From positions 1 to 64,000 of the IMG/VR virus record IMGVR_UViG_3300044953_000377: DNA of 64,000 bases. The stretch is one strand, 5' to 3'. Shown one piece after another: positions 16,360 to 25,736 of the stretch. The DNA comes from a virus. The notes beneath the pieces were generated by a model. The model ran no database searches. It worked only from the letters and a program-made list of their open reading frames with translations, and was not told where the DNA came from. Position 1 is the first letter of the stretch, and each line of letters opens with the position of its first letter. Position numbers and translations under genes: made by a program.

Positions 16360-16782
16360 TGAAAAAGAAAAGAAGCCAAACAGAAGAACAAAAAATAAGA
16401 CGAGCAGAAAGTATTAAAGCTTGGAATATTTTAAACAAAAATCATATAGCTGAAAAAAGAAAAGAATATAGCAATAAAAATCGGGATAAAATAGCTAAAT
16501 ATCAAAAGGAATATAGAGAAAAAAAAAGGATATACTAAAAAATCAAAAACATATGAGATATTAGGATGCTCATATGCGGATTTTAAAATGTATATAGAGA
16601 ATAAATTCTTCGAAGGAATGACACGGGAAAATCACGGAGAATGGCATTTAGATCATAAAATCCCAGTATCATCCGCTAAAGACGAGAATACACTAATTAA
16701 ATTAAATCATTATTCAAATTTTCAGCCATTATGGGCAAAAGATAATATTAAAAAAGGAAATAAATTAAACTATGAGATATAA
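16359..16782 (+). pseudogene. HNH homing endonuclease with a frameshift in an A9 run
   Basis: The ATG at 16359 opens a 59-codon Lys/Arg-rich frame that stops at 16538. The +1 frame carries on from the A9 run at 16519-16527 to 16782 with a typical phage HNH core: EWHLDHKIPVSSA, then LNHYSNFQPLWAKDN and KKGNK. Joining the frames restores one protein of about 140 residues. A single change in the A run explains the break; transcriptional slippage on A9 could still yield some full-length enzyme, and a homopolymer sequencing error is possible. Its last 11 bases overlap the next gene. Confidence 0.85.
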
Positions 16783-17392
16783 AATTATAGCATATTGTAC
16801 GAATGATCCTTATTATTTAGGTCTTTCTAAAAAATTTGTAGAATCTTGTAATAATTTTAATCTACCATATCATTTAGATATTATAGAATCATTAGGTGAC
16901 TGGTGTTTAAATACACATTGGAAAGCAAAATTTATTTATAATTGTATGAATAGCATCGACTCTGAATATCTTTTATATGTTGATGTTGATGCAATTTTTA
17001 GAAAATATCCTATTCTTTTAGATTCTATAAATTGTGACATTGCCTATAGAACAGAAAATTTCAGATGGAGATCTGATGAGGCATTATCGGGTACTGTGTT
17101 TTTTAAGAATAACAACAATGTAAAGAATCTTGTTAGTCGATGGATAGAATTAAATGAATCCAATCCTGCAGAAAGGATGAAACCAGAAACATGGGAGCAA
17201 AAAAATATGCAAAGAGCTCAAAGAGAGATGCCTGAAATAGATTATTTTAATCTACCTCCTGAATATACATATATTACAGATCACACTAAAACAATGTATC
17301 CAGGATTATTTCCCGTCATTGAGCATTTTCAAGCTTCTAGAGAGACTCATAGAAATACGAATCAAAAATCCAATTTAAGAATAAGAAGATAA
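16772..17392 (+). CDS. glycosyltransferase-like protein with DxD motif
   Basis: A 206-residue protein with GT-A features: an N-terminal strand (YKIIAYCTNDPYYLGL), a mid-protein LLYVDVDAIF with D71-V-D73 that would bind a metal and nucleotide-sugar, and a later EALSGTVFFKNN acceptor-side segment. It resembles the proteins at 18129 and 18764 and is probably a paralogue. Donor and acceptor are unknown. The stop (TAA) overlaps the next ATG by one base. Confidence 0.75.
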   Translation: MRYKIIAYCTNDPYYLGLSKKFVESCNNFNLPYHLDIIESLGDWCLNTHWKAKFIYNCMNSIDSEYLLYVDVDAIFRKYPILLDSINCDIAYRTENFRWRSDEALSGTVFFKNNNNVKNLVSRWIELNESNPAERMKPETWEQKNMQRAQREMPEIDYFNLPPEYTYITDHTKTMYPGLFPVIEHFQASRETHRNTNQKSNLRIRR

Positions 17393-18129
17393 TGAAATTA
17401 AAATATGCCGTAGTAAGCTCTAATTCAAACCCAGAGTATCTAGACTTTTGGCCATATGTTGCAAAGGCATGGAAAACCCTTATAGGATTAGACCCCATAC
17501 TTCTTTATATAGATAATAATCCGCCACCTGGATGGGTTCATGAACACGGGAAGGTTTATTATTTAGTAGCAAGAAGTGACTGGGATATTGTTCAGCAATC
17601 GCAGTGTATAAGATTTTGGGCAGCTAATATTTTAGATAAACCCTTTATCATATCAGATATGGATATGCTTCCTATATCTCGCGATTACTATATAAATCAT
17701 GCAGAATACATAGGTGATACCGGATTAATATCTTATAGCTCTGATATCATTAAATATAGATGGTACAGAACAAATCCACAATATCCAATGTGTTATCTTG
17801 CTGGAGATCCCAAAAGTTTTTCGGATCTTCTAGATTTAAATGAAGAAAGCCATTTGGAGTTTCTTTTAAGATTGAAAAAAATGAATCTGCGAAGTGGAAC
17901 TGATCAGAAGTTTTTTTATAATCAAACACTAAGAAAATCTGGATACTATATTAAACATCTTGAAAGAGGCTGGATAGAAGAAAAATACGCTACTGGTAGG
18001 TTGGATAAGGTAATATGGCCTAAAAACGACTATAATGCGCATGAATATATAGATTGCCATTTACCAAGGCCATATATTAACAATAGAAATATCTGTGATG
18101 TTTTATTTAATAAATTGAATATTAGCTAA
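17392..18129 (+). CDS. glycosyltransferase-like protein with DMD motif
   Basis: A 245-residue protein beginning KYAVVSSNSNPEYLDFWPYV with FIISDMDMLPIS near residues 86-97, a DxD motif following a hydrophobic strand as in GT-A folds. The protein at 26778 begins almost the same way (IIVSSDDSDFLNFWPVVSQA), so the two are paralogues at opposite ends of the island. Specific sugar unknown. Confidence 0.72.
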   Translation: MKLKYAVVSSNSNPEYLDFWPYVAKAWKTLIGLDPILLYIDNNPPPGWVHEHGKVYYLVARSDWDIVQQSQCIRFWAANILDKPFIISDMDMLPISRDYYINHAEYIGDTGLISYSSDIIKYRWYRTNPQYPMCYLAGDPKSFSDLLDLNEESHLEFLLRLKKMNLRSGTDQKFFYNQTLRKSGYYIKHLERGWIEEKYATGRLDKVIWPKNDYNAHEYIDCHLPRPYINNRNICDVLFNKLNIS

Positions 18130-18767
18130 TGAAGCCTATTTTTATATCTTTTTATTCAGGGGATTCATATTACGAAAGATGTTCTCAAGTACTTCTTAGT
18201 AAATGTAAGTCTCTTGGGATAGAAATAGATATAAAAAGATCTGGCGGATATGCAGAGTATTGGAAAAATACATTATATAAGCCCTCTTTTATATATGATA
18301 AATTAAATCTACTAAAAAAAGATTTGGTTTGGATAGACATCGATACTGATATACTCGAATATCACAGTGAATTTAAAAAGTGGGATTCTGACATACTTTT
18401 TGCTAGTCACACTGGTGATCTGCAAGGAATTAAAGCATCCCCAATTTGTATTAAATACAATGAAAGATCTATGGAATTTTTAAAGTATTTAAAAGATTTA
18501 TGTTTAGAAAAAATAACAAAGAATGAGATAGATTTTGATCACGATGTTCTTAAATACGTTGCTCTCCCTAAATTTAAGAATAAATTATGGGTAGATATAA
18601 TGAGGGGCGACGGATTTAGAAGCGATGATTTTAGTAATGGCAAAATTATAAATAATGGGATATCTAGAGTTAGAGATAAGAATATCTACGTTAGGGAGGT
18701 ACTTAGAAAAAATATTAAAAGGACTAAAGAATTTGATTCGTGCTCATTAAAAGATTTTTTAATATGA
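18129..18767 (+). CDS. glycosyltransferase-like protein with DIDTD motif
   Basis: A 212-residue protein with VWIDIDTDI at about residues 68-76 after a KPSFIYDKL helix, the same layout as the next protein (KPVFIKEII, VWIDGDTHI). These two look like a tandem duplication. A late DFDHDVLKY segment (near residue 138) is likewise shared as ELDHDAIKH. Confidence 0.72.
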   Translation: MKPIFISFYSGDSYYERCSQVLLSKCKSLGIEIDIKRSGGYAEYWKNTLYKPSFIYDKLNLLKKDLVWIDIDTDILEYHSEFKKWDSDILFASHTGDLQGIKASPICIKYNERSMEFLKYLKDLCLEKITKNEIDFDHDVLKYVALPKFKNKLWVDIMRGDGFRSDDFSNGKIINNGISRVRDKNIYVREVLRKNIKRTKEFDSCSLKDFLI

Positions 18768-19639
18768 AAAGAAGCATTAAAGTAACTAGACAATTAATAA
18801 ATAGGGGATTTAATCCTCGTATGTCTAAAATTTTCAGTAGCAATACTGATACTAATCAAGAAAAACCTAAAGAGACCAAAGAAGAAAAACCTAAGGAGGA
18901 CTGGGAAGAAAAATCTAATCATCACACGGAAGAAAAAGATATGAGTTTATTTAGACCTATAGAAAACCCAAGAGAGAGAACACATATAAATGAATGGAAA
19001 AACATAACAGGGAAAGAAACTATATTTGTTTCTTTTATTTCTGATCCTATTGGCAGTGATTTTTATTCTTCTAGAATAGAGGGACTGGTAAAAAAATTAA
19101 ATGAATTTGGATCTGATTACATAGTTAGACAATATCCTTCAGATAGGCATTATTTTCAGAACTGCTGTTTTAAGCCCGTTTTTATAAAAGAAATTATAGA
19201 AAAATACGATAAGAATATTGTTTGGATTGACGGAGATACTCACATTAAAAAATGTCTAGGCCTTTTTACTTTAGATGGCGATTATGATATTGGATTAGTT
19301 TCTTATACTGATGATATAAGTTCTTTTGTTGCTTCTCCTATATTTTTTAGGAACACCTTACAATCAAAAGCATTAATAGATGCTTGGGAAAAACACTGTA
19401 CCCTTAAAATTGAAAATGGAATATGTGAGTTAGATCACGATGCAATAAAGCATTCAATAATTCCTCAGTTTAAAGATGTATTAAAGATTAAACTGAACGA
19501 CGGAAATTATCATAGGGGAGATATCATAGAAAACGTTAATTCAAGTGTGCCTGAAAAAAGAATAGTGATACAAGAAATGGCATCAATAAATTCTAAAAGA
19601 CCTTTTAATCTTACTAACAAAGACTTTAACATAGTATGA
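18764..19639 (+). CDS. glycosyltransferase-like protein with DGDT motif and charged N-terminal linker
   Basis: About 291 residues from the ATG at 18764, which overlaps the previous stop by 4 bases (ATGA) as most neighbours do; an in-frame ATG at 18740 would add 8 residues and is less likely. After a basic start there is a Lys/Glu/Pro-rich disordered linker to about residue 80, absent from its paralogue at 18129, then the same catalytic domain with WIDGDTHI near residue 156. The linker might anchor the enzyme to a partner. Confidence 0.7.
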   Translation: MKRSIKVTRQLINRGFNPRMSKIFSSNTDTNQEKPKETKEEKPKEDWEEKSNHHTEEKDMSLFRPIENPRERTHINEWKNITGKETIFVSFISDPIGSDFYSSRIEGLVKKLNEFGSDYIVRQYPSDRHYFQNCCFKPVFIKEIIEKYDKNIVWIDGDTHIKKCLGLFTLDGDYDIGLVSYTDDISSFVASPIFFRNTLQSKALIDAWEKHCTLKIENGICELDHDAIKHSIIPQFKDVLKIKLNDGNYHRGDIIENVNSSVPEKRIVIQEMASINSKRPFNLTNKDFNIV

Positions 19640-20481
19640 AAAAATTAAAAACTAATTGGGCTCCATTTCCTTATGAATATTCATCATGTTCCAATTTTAA
19701 GCCAGAGGATTTTGAATGGTCTAGAACGGAGGGGATAGCTAATATTGCTATCGATCATCAGATAATGTCGCATAATTTTCCATTAAGCGAGAAAAATTTT
19801 GGATGGTTTTGCGAGTCCAGTGAAATTCTTCCCGAATTAAAAGAGTATTTGAAATCAAACACATCAACACTCAGAAGAAAATTTAAAAATATATTTACTG
19901 CCGATCAAGAAATAATATTATGGGATCCATCTTTTTTTATTTTTAATCCTCCGGGGTCAAATTTACCGTGGACCCCTAAAAGTAATTATAGGATACCTGA
20001 AAAGAGCAAAGTTTGTTCAATGATTTGTAGCTCTAAAAGCATGACAAGTGGACATAAGATGAGATTGGCTATTGCAGAAAAGCATTACGGAATATTTGAT
20101 CTTTTCGGCGGTGCCTACGGTAGTTCTAGAATAGGATCTGGATTAGGGCCCAACGGAGATTGGTGGAGATCAAAAGAAGAGGCACTCGCCCCCTATATGT
20201 TTTCTATTGTTTTTGAAAATGCTAAGGTTGATAAGTATTATACTGAGAAAATAACTGATTGTTTTGCTTTAGGTGTGATACCTATTTACTGGGGAACTGA
20301 TAAAATATCCGAGGACTTTAATCCTGGCGGGATTATTAAATGGGAGGACAATTTTGATTTTAGCTCGCTTACTAGGGACCTATATGATTCCAAGATTTCA
20401 TATATAAAAGAAAATCTAGAAAGAGTTAAAGAATTAAAATCTGCAGATTCTCAGATTTTCAACAAGATAAAAAACTTATGA
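19636..20481 (+). CDS. alpha-fucosyltransferase-like protein (family GT10)
   Basis: A 281-residue protein whose C-terminal half has the GT10 signature: FSIVFENAKVDKYYTEK at about residues 189-205 followed by ITDCFALGVIPIYWG. GT10 enzymes move L-fucose from GDP-fucose onto GlcNAc or related sugars, as in Helicobacter Lewis antigens. The same island encodes both steps that make GDP-L-fucose from GDP-mannose, which strongly supports the assignment. The start overlaps the previous stop by 4 bases and the next gene does the same at the end. Confidence 0.85.
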   Translation: MKKLKTNWAPFPYEYSSCSNFKPEDFEWSRTEGIANIAIDHQIMSHNFPLSEKNFGWFCESSEILPELKEYLKSNTSTLRRKFKNIFTADQEIILWDPSFFIFNPPGSNLPWTPKSNYRIPEKSKVCSMICSSKSMTSGHKMRLAIAEKHYGIFDLFGGAYGSSRIGSGLGPNGDWWRSKEEALAPYMFSIVFENAKVDKYYTEKITDCFALGVIPIYWGTDKISEDFNPGGIIKWEDNFDFSSLTRDLYDSKISYIKENLERVKELKSADSQIFNKIKNL

Positions 20482-21200
20482 CCAAATTAAACATAGTAGC
20501 TGCATCTAGGCAAAGGCCTGTAAGGATGTATAATGTGGTTAAAAAATGGTTAGATAATGCGGTTAATCCGGAGTTTATAAGGGCAATCATATCAATAGAT
20601 TCTGATGACCCAATGTCTGATCAATATTTCAATCTACTAAATCCCTTATCTACTGAGTACAATACAAAAATTTCCGTGATAATTAATCCTAATACATGTA
20701 CAGTAGAAGCTATAAACTCAATTAAACCTCATATAGATGGAGAGCTTATTTTGGTATTTTCTGATGATACTGATTGCTTTGGATCTTGGGATAAGCAGCT
20801 GTTAGATTTTTCTTCTGAACTATCGGGAAAATATGTAATAAAAACATCCGATGGTATAGGTAAGGATCTTATTACGATGCCTATATTTTCTAAAGATTAT
20901 TTAGATTGCTTTCCTTACATATATCATCCTTCATACAAGCATATGTTTTGTGACACTGAGCTCACTTGTGTAGCTAGTATGCTTGGATGTGTAATAAACG
21001 GGGAACATTTTGAATTCCAGCATTTGCATTATTCTAGATCGCATCACGATAAAGATTCTGTTGATGATAAAAATCAGTCCACATTTTATGAAGGAATGGA
21101 AATATTTAAAAGAAGACTTGAAAATAATTTCGATCTTTCACCTAAAGAAGTAAAAGGAAAAATACCAAAACAGATAATAAAATGGATTGCTCGAAAGTAA
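20478..21200 (+). CDS. glycosyltransferase-like protein (GT2-type) with SDDTD motif
   Basis: A 240-residue protein with an N-terminal strand (LNIVAASRQRP), a helix, then LILVFSDDTDCFGSWD at about residues 89-104, the DxD site of GT-A/GT2 folds, and a His-rich HLHYSRSHHDKDS segment near residue 180. Sugar and acceptor unknown. It overlaps the next gene by 19 bases. Confidence 0.68.
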   Translation: MTKLNIVAASRQRPVRMYNVVKKWLDNAVNPEFIRAIISIDSDDPMSDQYFNLLNPLSTEYNTKISVIINPNTCTVEAINSIKPHIDGELILVFSDDTDCFGSWDKQLLDFSSELSGKYVIKTSDGIGKDLITMPIFSKDYLDCFPYIYHPSYKHMFCDTELTCVASMLGCVINGEHFEFQHLHYSRSHHDKDSVDDKNQSTFYEGMEIFKRRLENNFDLSPKEVKGKIPKQIIKWIARK

Positions 21201-21844
21201 ACCTTAGTAATGTAACTTTAGTTTGTATTGATGGGAGGGATGAGTGTGAAGACAGGACATCACTATACAGGGATATATTTAGGTATACCTTAAATCATTT
21301 TAATTTTAATAGGGTTTTTTTCTTTAGCCACATCCCCTATGATTTTAAAGGTGTGGAAACAATAAGTATATGGAAACTAGGTAATGTTGGTGAGTATTCT
21401 AACTTCTGTATGAAAATATTAAATAGATATATTAATACAGATTTTTGTATGATTATGCAGGACGACGGATTTATCATAAATCCTAATTTATGGGATGATC
21501 AGTTTTTGACATATGACTATATAGGTGCTCCCTGGCCTATAGGGCTAGGAACTACAACTGCTGAAACTCAAGTTGGCAACGGCGGGTTTTCAATAAGGAG
21601 TAAAAGATTTCTTGAATTTAGTTCGAGCCTTTTTCCGACTATGCAAAACGAAGACAAGTATATACTAGATACAAATAGGAGGGCACTAAATTCAGCTAAC
21701 TTAAAAATAGCACCAGTTGAATTAGCTAAAAAGTTCTCTGTCGAGATAAGTATAGATAATAAGCATGTACTAAAAAATTGTTTTGGATTTCATGCAAAAC
21801 ATCTATTACCTGAAGCAGTAAAATATATAAAACAAAAAAAATGA
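21182..21844 (+). CDS. DUF5672-type glycosyltransferase-like protein
   Basis: A 220-residue protein with the hallmark string of this family: MIMQDDGFIINPNLWDD near residue 90, DYIGAPWP, and VGNGGFSIRSKRFL. Family members occur in polysaccharide clusters and are treated as glycosyltransferases. It overlaps the next start by 4 bases. Confidence 0.78.
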   Translation: MDCSKVNLSNVTLVCIDGRDECEDRTSLYRDIFRYTLNHFNFNRVFFFSHIPYDFKGVETISIWKLGNVGEYSNFCMKILNRYINTDFCMIMQDDGFIINPNLWDDQFLTYDYIGAPWPIGLGTTTAETQVGNGGFSIRSKRFLEFSSSLFPTMQNEDKYILDTNRRALNSANLKIAPVELAKKFSVEISIDNKHVLKNCFGFHAKHLLPEAVKYIKQKK

Positions 21845-22419
21845 GTAAAGAAATAAGAGCATTTAACACAGATTATAAACTTGCGGAAAGATTTATATTT
21901 ATAAAAAATAAATATGAAATAAAAACTGCAATAGAGACCGGTACATATCACGGGGATACTACTTCTTGGCTGGCTGAAAATTTTGAAAATGTTTATACAG
22001 TAGAATATGATAAAAGATATCTGGATGTCGCTCAGAATAAAATATCACAATATGATAATATAAAAAGTTATCTGGGTAGTAGTACTGATTACCTCGGAAA
22101 ATTTTTAGAGGAATGTAAGGATAAAGGAGAAATTATAATTTTTCTAGACGCACATTGGTATGCTAATCCAGTTTTACAGGAACTAGAAAGAATAAAAGAG
22201 TCGGGGTTAAAACCAATTATAGCTATTCATGATTTTAAGGTACCCGGAAGGCCAGATCTTGGTTATGATGAATATCCTAATCAGGATATAGTTTACGATT
22301 GGGAATGGATAAAGGAAAGAATAGAATCTATATATGGCATTGGCCAATTTGATATTGAATATAATACATATTCCGATCAAAATATGAGGGGATGTATATT
22401 CTTATTACCTAAAAAATAA
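21841..22419 (+). CDS. class I SAM-dependent methyltransferase-like protein
   Basis: A 192-residue protein with AIETGTYHGDTTSWLA near residue 30 (Gly-rich SAM loop), VYTVEYDKRYLDVA as the acidic second strand, and IIIFLDAHWYANPVL near residue 100. This layout is common in sugar or cell-surface methyltransferases. The target is probably a glycan, judging from the neighbours. Confidence 0.7.
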   Translation: MSKEIRAFNTDYKLAERFIFIKNKYEIKTAIETGTYHGDTTSWLAENFENVYTVEYDKRYLDVAQNKISQYDNIKSYLGSSTDYLGKFLEECKDKGEIIIFLDAHWYANPVLQELERIKESGLKPIIAIHDFKVPGRPDLGYDEYPNQDIVYDWEWIKERIESIYGIGQFDIEYNTYSDQNMRGCIFLLPKK

Positions 22420-22424
22420 AAAAA

Positions 22425-23117
22425 ATGATAAAATTAAACGATTACAGAAGAAGCGTGTACTCACAGTCCGGAGAAGACGGTATATTAGAAAAACTATTTC
22501 AAACTCTAGGAATATCAGAGGGACAATTTTGTGAATTTGGCGCTTCTGACGGTATGTCATATTGTAACACTAGAAAATTAAGAGAAGAGGGATGGAGTGG
22601 TGTATTGATTGGAGGTGATCCTTCATACTCTGAGAGAATAAAAAATAATCTGAAGGATTTTAAAAACGTACAGATAATAGAGTCTTTCATCAGCTGTGAA
22701 AATGGGAATACCCTTGACGATTTACTTAAAGATACGGAATTAAAAAATAATTTTGATTTTATCTCTATTGATATAGACGGAAACGATCTATAGATATGGA
22801 AATCTATACAAAAATATGAGCCTAAGGTTGTTATGGTAGAGTATAATTCAAACTATCCCTCGACATCTAGCCTTTGTATAAAATATGATAAGGATCATAG
22901 ACATCAGCTAGATGCCTATTATAGTGCAACTGCGGGGGCATATAAAAAATTAGCCGACGAGAGGGGATATAAATTAGTAGGATTTACCGAAGGACTAAAT
23001 CTCGTGTTCTGTAAAAAAGATATCTCTTCTTATTTATATGAATATCCTTTAGAGGAAATACCTTTGTTAAGAGTATGTCCAGTAATAGAAGGAAGGGATC
23101 TTTTAATATATGAATAA
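22425..23117 (+). pseudogene. FkbM-like methyltransferase gene interrupted by one TAG codon
   Basis: The frame runs 22425-22790, meets TAG at 22791-22793 and continues in the same frame to 23117. Upstream are FCEFGASDGMSYCNT (SAM site) and FISIDIDGND; the TAG falls right after DGNDL, and IWKSIQKYEPKVVMVEY follows as the normal next strand of such enzymes. The intact protein would be about 230 residues. The TAG could come from CAG (Gln) by one C-to-T change. Read-through or reinitiation at the ATG at 22833 cannot be excluded, but the second half alone lacks the SAM site. Confidence 0.8.
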
Positions 23118-23788
23118 TGAAAGTAATATCCTTTTCCTTATGGGGACAGAATGAGAGATACTTTTTAGGTGCATTTAGAAATTGCGAGCTTGCTACGAAG
23201 TGGTATCATGGATGGAAATGTTACTTTTATGTAAGATCAGATTCCAATAGTGAATATGTTAATAAATTAAGATCATACGAAAATTCTGTCGTGATAGAAA
23301 TAAATTCTATTGATGATAAAAGAGGATTATTCTGGAGATTTATGCCTGCATTCGACAAATCTATAGATGTAACTATCGTAAGGGATTGCGATTCTCGTTT
23401 ATCTGAGAGAGAAGCATTAGCAGTTGATAAATGGTTAAAAAGCGATAAGGTATTCCATATCATGAGGGATCATCCTTATCATAATACTGAAATTCTAGGT
23501 GGTATGTGGGGGGTTAAAAATAAATCTGTCGATTTGGGCGAGGTTTTAACTCTAGATATAATCTCTAGCTATAGGGACGAATATCAAGAAGACCAGAGGT
23601 ATCTTAGAGAAAAAATATGGCCATTAGTTAAGGATGATTCAATCATTCATGATGAATTCTTTGGGGGTATTAAATTTCCTAAGGAAAGGAATAACTATGA
23701 CGACTTTGTAGGGCAGCAATATAATGACATGGATTTACCAGTAAAAGAAAATTCTGATATACTTAAAAAATACCTAGAATCCAAATGA
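23117..23788 (+). CDS. glycosyltransferase-like protein with RDCDSR motif
   Basis: A 223-residue protein starting KVISFSLWGQNERYFLGAFR and carrying VTIVRDCDSRLSERE near residues 85-99, a DxD-type motif after a hydrophobic strand. Proteins of this pattern occur in viral and bacterial polysaccharide clusters; exact activity is unknown. It shares a one-base overlap with the previous stop and a 4-base overlap with the next gene. Confidence 0.65.
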   Translation: MKVISFSLWGQNERYFLGAFRNCELATKWYHGWKCYFYVRSDSNSEYVNKLRSYENSVVIEINSIDDKRGLFWRFMPAFDKSIDVTIVRDCDSRLSEREALAVDKWLKSDKVFHIMRDHPYHNTEILGGMWGVKNKSVDLGEVLTLDIISSYRDEYQEDQRYLREKIWPLVKDDSIIHDEFFGGIKFPKERNNYDDFVGQQYNDMDLPVKENSDILKKYLESK

Positions 23789-24630
23789 AAGTAGTTATCA
23801 TACAAGAAGCTGGTAGACATGAGGAGAATAGAAATTTTAGAGAGTGTCTTAGCTTACAAAGAGCTTTTATATACAATGGTCATGAATGCGATGTTTGGGG
23901 ATTAGGACATTCAAATTATAGCATTATACCAGACTGGAATTCATATGGCCTTATAATGAACATAGAGAACTATGACTCAATAGGATGGGTACCAGATCTT
24001 ATCCAGTTCAATGTTCCGATTAAGATTCTATGGAGCATAGATGCTCATTGCAGAGGTACAGAAATATATGAAAATACTTTTACCCAAGGAAGATATAACT
24101 TTCTTCTCTATTCTACTAGAGACTTCGTTAATAAGGATTATCATTTATGGTTTCCTAATTGCTTTGATGATGATCTGATAAAAAAACTTGAGATAGAAAA
24201 GAAATATAAAATAGGATTTTGCGGAAATTACGTAAACCGTAAGGAACTGCTTGATTGGATGCAGTCTAGGTATCATATGAAGCATGATATATTTGTTATA
24301 GGTGAATCTATGGTAAGATCTATAAATGAATACCATATACACTTCAATAAAAACATGCTAAATGATATAAATTACAGAAATTTTGAAACCATCGGAACAG
24401 GGACTACGCTTCTTACAAGTTACAATTCTGACTACGAATTACTCGGATTTGAACACGGTAAGAATTGTTTAATCTATAGAAGTAACGAAGATATTATAAG
24501 AATAATGGACTTTATTTATAATGATACTGATAGAATCCAAAAAATAGGGAAGGAGGGATATGAATTATCTAAGAATCACACTTATAAAATAAGAGTTAAA
24601 CAACTAATTGATCAGATATGGAAAAAATGA
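23785..24630 (+). CDS. GT-B-type glycosyltransferase-like protein (group 1, CgeB-like)
   Basis: A 281-residue protein. The N-terminal half has Rossmann-like strands (KVVIIQEAG, YGLIMNIEN); the C-terminal half has KIGFCGNYVNRKELL, NYRNFETIGTGTTLLTS and FEHGKNCLIYRSNEDI, the donor-binding pattern of group 1 glycosyltransferases of the CgeB/spore-protein type. It is the only clear GT-B protein in the island. Confidence 0.75.
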   Translation: MKVVIIQEAGRHEENRNFRECLSLQRAFIYNGHECDVWGLGHSNYSIIPDWNSYGLIMNIENYDSIGWVPDLIQFNVPIKILWSIDAHCRGTEIYENTFTQGRYNFLLYSTRDFVNKDYHLWFPNCFDDDLIKKLEIEKKYKIGFCGNYVNRKELLDWMQSRYHMKHDIFVIGESMVRSINEYHIHFNKNMLNDINYRNFETIGTGTTLLTSYNSDYELLGFEHGKNCLIYRSNEDIIRIMDFIYNDTDRIQKIGKEGYELSKNHTYKIRVKQLIDQIWKK

Positions 24631-25178
24631 TATTTAGGTTCGATGATGTCTGCATAAATGCTGACATGGATCTCATTAACGATATGACAGATTTTCTTTT
24701 TGTAAGATTCCCTGACTGCGAAGTTTTATGGGGGGTTTCACCGCTAGTCAATGATATGTCAAAAGAAGAAACTAATGTGGGTAAACAAAGGATATTTCCT
24801 AAGATATTAAATGCCTATTCAGATCATAGAAAATTTTACTCTGTTGATAAAGCAGGCCTTCCTAAATTACACACTAAAGCTAAAATGGCTTCTCATGGCC
24901 TTTTACATGTTGATCATAGATTACTAACTAAAGAAGCTCAAGAGATGAGTATATTGGTTAGCTCTAGCTTGGCAAAAGCAAATGTGTTTATACCTCCTTT
25001 TAATAAATGGAATGCTGATACAGAGAGTATATGCAATGAGCACGGAATAGAGCTAATTAAATTTGAGGATGGATGGCTTTGTATGGAGTACAATAAATTT
25101 AATCCATTTCACAAAAAATGGTATCTACACGCAAGAGAATTTAACCTTGATCAATTTATTAAATGGTTCGATGCTTAA
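24627..25178 (+). CDS. polysaccharide deacetylase-like protein
   Basis: About 183 residues if it starts at 24627 (ATGA overlap with the previous gene); an ATG at 24618 adds three residues. MIFRFDDVCINAD carries the Asp-Asp of NodB-type deacetylases, MASHGLLHVDHR carries the His-x3-His metal ligands, and VFIPPFNKWN matches the FxPPxxxxN strand. The family removes acetyl groups from sugars using a divalent metal. A glycan substrate made by this island is the natural inference. Confidence 0.75.
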   Translation: MIFRFDDVCINADMDLINDMTDFLFVRFPDCEVLWGVSPLVNDMSKEETNVGKQRIFPKILNAYSDHRKFYSVDKAGLPKLHTKAKMASHGLLHVDHRLLTKEAQEMSILVSSSLAKANVFIPPFNKWNADTESICNEHGIELIKFEDGWLCMEYNKFNPFHKKWYLHAREFNLDQFIKWFDA

Positions 25179-25736
25179 TTTAGATAAAATCTATAGGGAT
25201 AAATTTCAATCTAATAACGAGGTTAAATCCTTAGGATGGGGAAGTAAATACTCACAAGAGAAAAGATTTGAAGTTTTATTAGAAATACCAGGTTTTAAAA
25301 AAACGGATAGTGTTCTCGATGTAGGATGTGGATATGGTGATTTATCAAAGCATATTGAAAACTATACCGGGATCGATTTAAGAAAAAGTGCAATAGATGT
25401 AGCATGTAAAAAATATGGTGATTCTAAATTCTTTCATTGTGATATTTTTTCTATAGATTCCACCTATGATTGGGTATTTGGATCTGGTATATTTTGTTTT
25501 ACTAAGGATTGGAAAAAATATACAGAACTACATATTAATAGAATGTACTCAATATCCAATAAAGGTACTGCATTCAATTTCCTCTCTTATAAAATAAAAT
25601 AAATGGTAAAAAAATGAGAGGTATGAAGTATGCTAAAATACAAGAAGCTGTTTCTATAGTTTATCCTATATGCAAAAAATTCTCAGTTAGACGTGACTAT
25701 TTAGATAATGACTTTACAATATACTTACATAAATGA
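25171..25736 (+). pseudogene. SAM methyltransferase gene with a single frameshift
   Basis: The ATG at 25171 (8-base overlap with the previous gene) opens 143 codons with SVLDVGCGYGDLS, YTGIDLRKSAIDVA and a natural break at FNFLSYKIK, where TAA (25600) stops it. The next frame is open from 25593 and ends at 25736 with FSVRRDYLDNDFTIYLHK, which is the usual C-terminus of this methyltransferase type. One base change in the A/T-rich run around 25590-25603 reunites a protein of about 188 residues. The tail overlaps the next start by 4 bases, the spacing expected of the original gene end. Confidence 0.78.

Noticed and set aside
18740-18763. Upstream ATG as start of the glycosyltransferase at 18764
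   Set aside because: It would create a 28-base overlap, whereas the ATG at 18764 gives the 4-base ATGA overlap used by most neighbours.
25063-25170. Long upstream extension of the methyltransferase at 25171
   Set aside because: The extension lies wholly inside the deacetylase gene in another frame; the ATG at 25171 begins the recognisable protein.
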